Shown: positions 63,049-64,000 of the stretch, in pieces
How positions within the stretch are numbered: position 1 is the stretch's first letter
How the letters are laid out: every line of letters begins with the position of its first letter
From: Ochrobactrum vermis
Lineage (GTDB): Bacteria > Pseudomonadota > Alphaproteobacteria > Rhizobiales > Rhizobiaceae
DNA: 64,000 bases
Direction of reading: 5' to 3'
NCBI RefSeq assembly: GCF_002975205.1
Contig: NZ_PCOC01000001.1
Coordinates: 1,364,001-1,428,000, forward strand
Program-made: the position numbers and the translations under genes
The notes under the pieces: generated by a model
What the model was told of the DNA's origin: nothing
The model's input: only the letters and a program-made list of their open reading frames with translations
Databases searched by the model: none

Positions 63049-63582
63049 ATGAAGAACTGCATCGCCGCCTGCCTGACGCTGCTACCCGTGTCATTTTCTG
63101 CCGTGCCGGTTTTGGCCGCCGACAAAGACAAGCAGTTCTTTCAAACGATCGAGGGCCAATGGTCGGGGCCGGGCGAAATTGTCGCCGGAAAATACAAAGG
63201 CACGAAATTCGTCTGCAATCTGGCCGGATCGACACCGGATGAGAATGTTGGCATGACGCTTGACGGCACTTGCCGCGTTGGCGTCTTTTCACAGGCGATG
63301 AAGGCTACCGTAACGCGTGTTGGCTCCGCTTATTCAGGCACGTTCAATGACGGCGCTGCAGGCAAAGGTCTTGATGTTACGTCGGGTTCGGTCAGTGGCA
63401 ACAAAGTTGTTTTCGGCCTGAACCGCAAGCAGCTCAATGGCGCTATGCTGGCGCGTGTATCCGATCCAAACACGATGAATGTGACGGTTTCCGTTCGCGT
63501 CGATAAGGAACTGGTTCCGGTCATTGGCATGAACCTGAAGCGCGTCGATAATATCGCTGTCGGTAGTATCGCCAAGAACTGA
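63049..63582 (+). CDS. Exported protein of unknown function
   Basis: A 177-residue protein with a signal peptide at about 1-24 (PVSFSAVPVLAAD). The mature part reads like a small beta-barrel or lipocalin-like fold (QTIEGQWSGPGEIVAGKYKGTKFVCNLAGS, GKGLDVTSGSVSGNKVVFGLNRKQLNG in outline). Two cysteines near 56 and 76 could form a disulfide in the periplasm. The ATG at 63049 begins the signal peptide; the frame runs back to 63007. The terminator at 63604 follows. Related hypothetical proteins occur in Brucellaceae, as far as I recall. Confidence 0.8.
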   Translation: MKNCIAACLTLLPVSFSAVPVLAADKDKQFFQTIEGQWSGPGEIVAGKYKGTKFVCNLAGSTPDENVGMTLDGTCRVGVFSQAMKATVTRVGSAYSGTFNDGAAGKGLDVTSGSVSGNKVVFGLNRKQLNGAMLARVSDPNTMNVTVSVRVDKELVPVIGMNLKRVDNIAVGSIAKN

Positions 63583-63589
63583 TAAATTT

Positions 63590-64000
63590 CTATTCGCACC
63601 ACCAGCCCGCATCCATGCGGGCTTTTTCTATTTCGGATTGTTCAATCCCGGCATTCCAGGCCGCAACCGTTCTACCTGCCACTTCAAGAGACGGTGCAAT
63701 ATCGTTCAATGGTACGAGAACGAAGGCTCGCTCGTGCATGCGCGGATGCGGAAGCTCCAGGGCAGCATCTGTCATGGCGACAGCCCCCCCATTTTCATCC
63801 TGCATTGCCAATATATCGATATCTATGATGCGCGGGCCCCATCGTTCGAGCCTGACACGCTTCAAAGAACGCTCCACATCGAGACAGGTTGCAATCAGTT
63901 CCAACGGTTGCAACGCGGTTTCAATTTCAGCACAGGCATTGTGAAACCACGCTTGATCCGTCTTCCCCCAAGGTGGCGTGCGATAGACTGCTGAAACTGC
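63590..64000 (-). CDS. folK: 2-amino-4-hydroxy-6-hydroxymethyldihydropteridine diphosphokinase, C-terminal part
   Basis: The reading frame is open from the right window edge to 63590 and gives 136 residues, so the N-terminus lies outside. The blocks SAVYRTPPWGKTDQAWFHNACAEIET, ERWGPRIIDIDIL and LPHPRMHERAFVLVPLNDIAP are diagnostic of HPPK, which transfers pyrophosphate to the pterin in folate synthesis. DIDIL contains the metal-binding aspartates. An internal TTG at 63913 is not the start. Its last codons overlap a terminator that serves the converging exported-protein gene. Confidence 0.93.
   Translation of the reverse strand, partial: AVSAVYRTPPWGKTDQAWFHNACAEIETALQPLELIATCLDVERSLKRVRLERWGPRIIDIDILAMQDENGGAVAMTDAALELPHPRMHERAFVLVPLNDIAPSLEVAGRTVAAWNAGIEQSEIEKARMDAGWWCE
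63604..63625 (+). terminator. Terminator of the exported-protein gene, inside the folK 3' end
   Basis: AGCCCGCAT (63604-63612) and ATGCGGGCT (63615-63623) form a perfect stem with a 2-nt loop, followed by T. On the minus strand the same bases code for part of the folK C-terminus (KARMDAGWW). Confidence 0.8.

Noticed and set aside
1..64000. CRISPR arrays, rRNA operons or prophage blocks
   Set aside because: No regularly spaced repeats, rRNA-like stretches or phage structural genes were seen.

Overview
The window reads as the chromosome of an alphaproteobacterium of the Brucellaceae, most likely the Ochrobactrum / Brucella anthropi group. This is inferred from gene content and order: the CckA hybrid kinase, a B12-dependent ribonucleotide reductase, a DksA-type protein with a single cysteine, two GGAAC-N16-CGTT promoters of the rhizobial EcfG general-stress type, and a short intergenic repeat typical of this group. 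No taxonomic search was possible.

Layout. (1) 1-3081: part of a Tn3-family transposon, with a transposase running off the left edge, a divergent serine resolvase and a long palindrome between them. (2) 3287-16161: an accessory cluster. A sensor kinase with an ABC-substrate-binding-like periplasmic sensor, a FixJ-type regulator and a solo receiver precede three exported DUF1254/DUF1214 proteins, two outer-membrane beta-barrel proteins and a large exported SH3-repeat protein. I recognise the families, but no described pathway; this is the best candidate for an undescribed system. (3) 16405-17658: an IS5-family transposase closes the accessory block. (4) 17758-25360: ordinary chromosomal genes (exported protein, nitroreductase, flavin reductase, mazG, galE, bile-acid-type symporter, methyltransferase) plus one more outer-membrane protein resembling the one in the cluster. 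(5) 25498-27553: an ISNCY-type insertion sequence with inverted ends, a small passenger ORF and a 12-bp-arm hairpin. (6) 27870-64000: mainly core genes. These include succinyl-CoA:acetate CoA-transferase, a tiny stress-type membrane protein, a diguanylate cyclase, a leftward run of GNAT / sseA / alaX / cysK followed by an RNA helicase and ilvA, tRNA-Leu(UAA), two mechanosensitive channels, wrbA, a CinA-like protein, a universal stress protein, gpt, a NUDIX hydrolase, nrdJ, a PRC-barrel protein, a serine hydrolase, flavoproteins, LtrA, cckA, a FliO-like protein, DksA, SixA, YcjX/YcjF and the C-terminal part of folK.

How the parts may work together. In the accessory cluster the kinase, with the regulator overlapping it by ATGA, probably senses a small periplasmic ligand. 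The exported DUF1254 proteins and beta-barrels downstream would act in the periplasm and outer membrane, presumably on uptake, modification or efflux of that ligand; this is inference from gene order. In the core part, the EcfG-type promoters link the small membrane protein and the PRC-barrel protein to the general stress response. The divergent region between cckA and the FliO-like gene holds a perfect 12-bp inverted repeat that could be an operator or the terminator of a small RNA.
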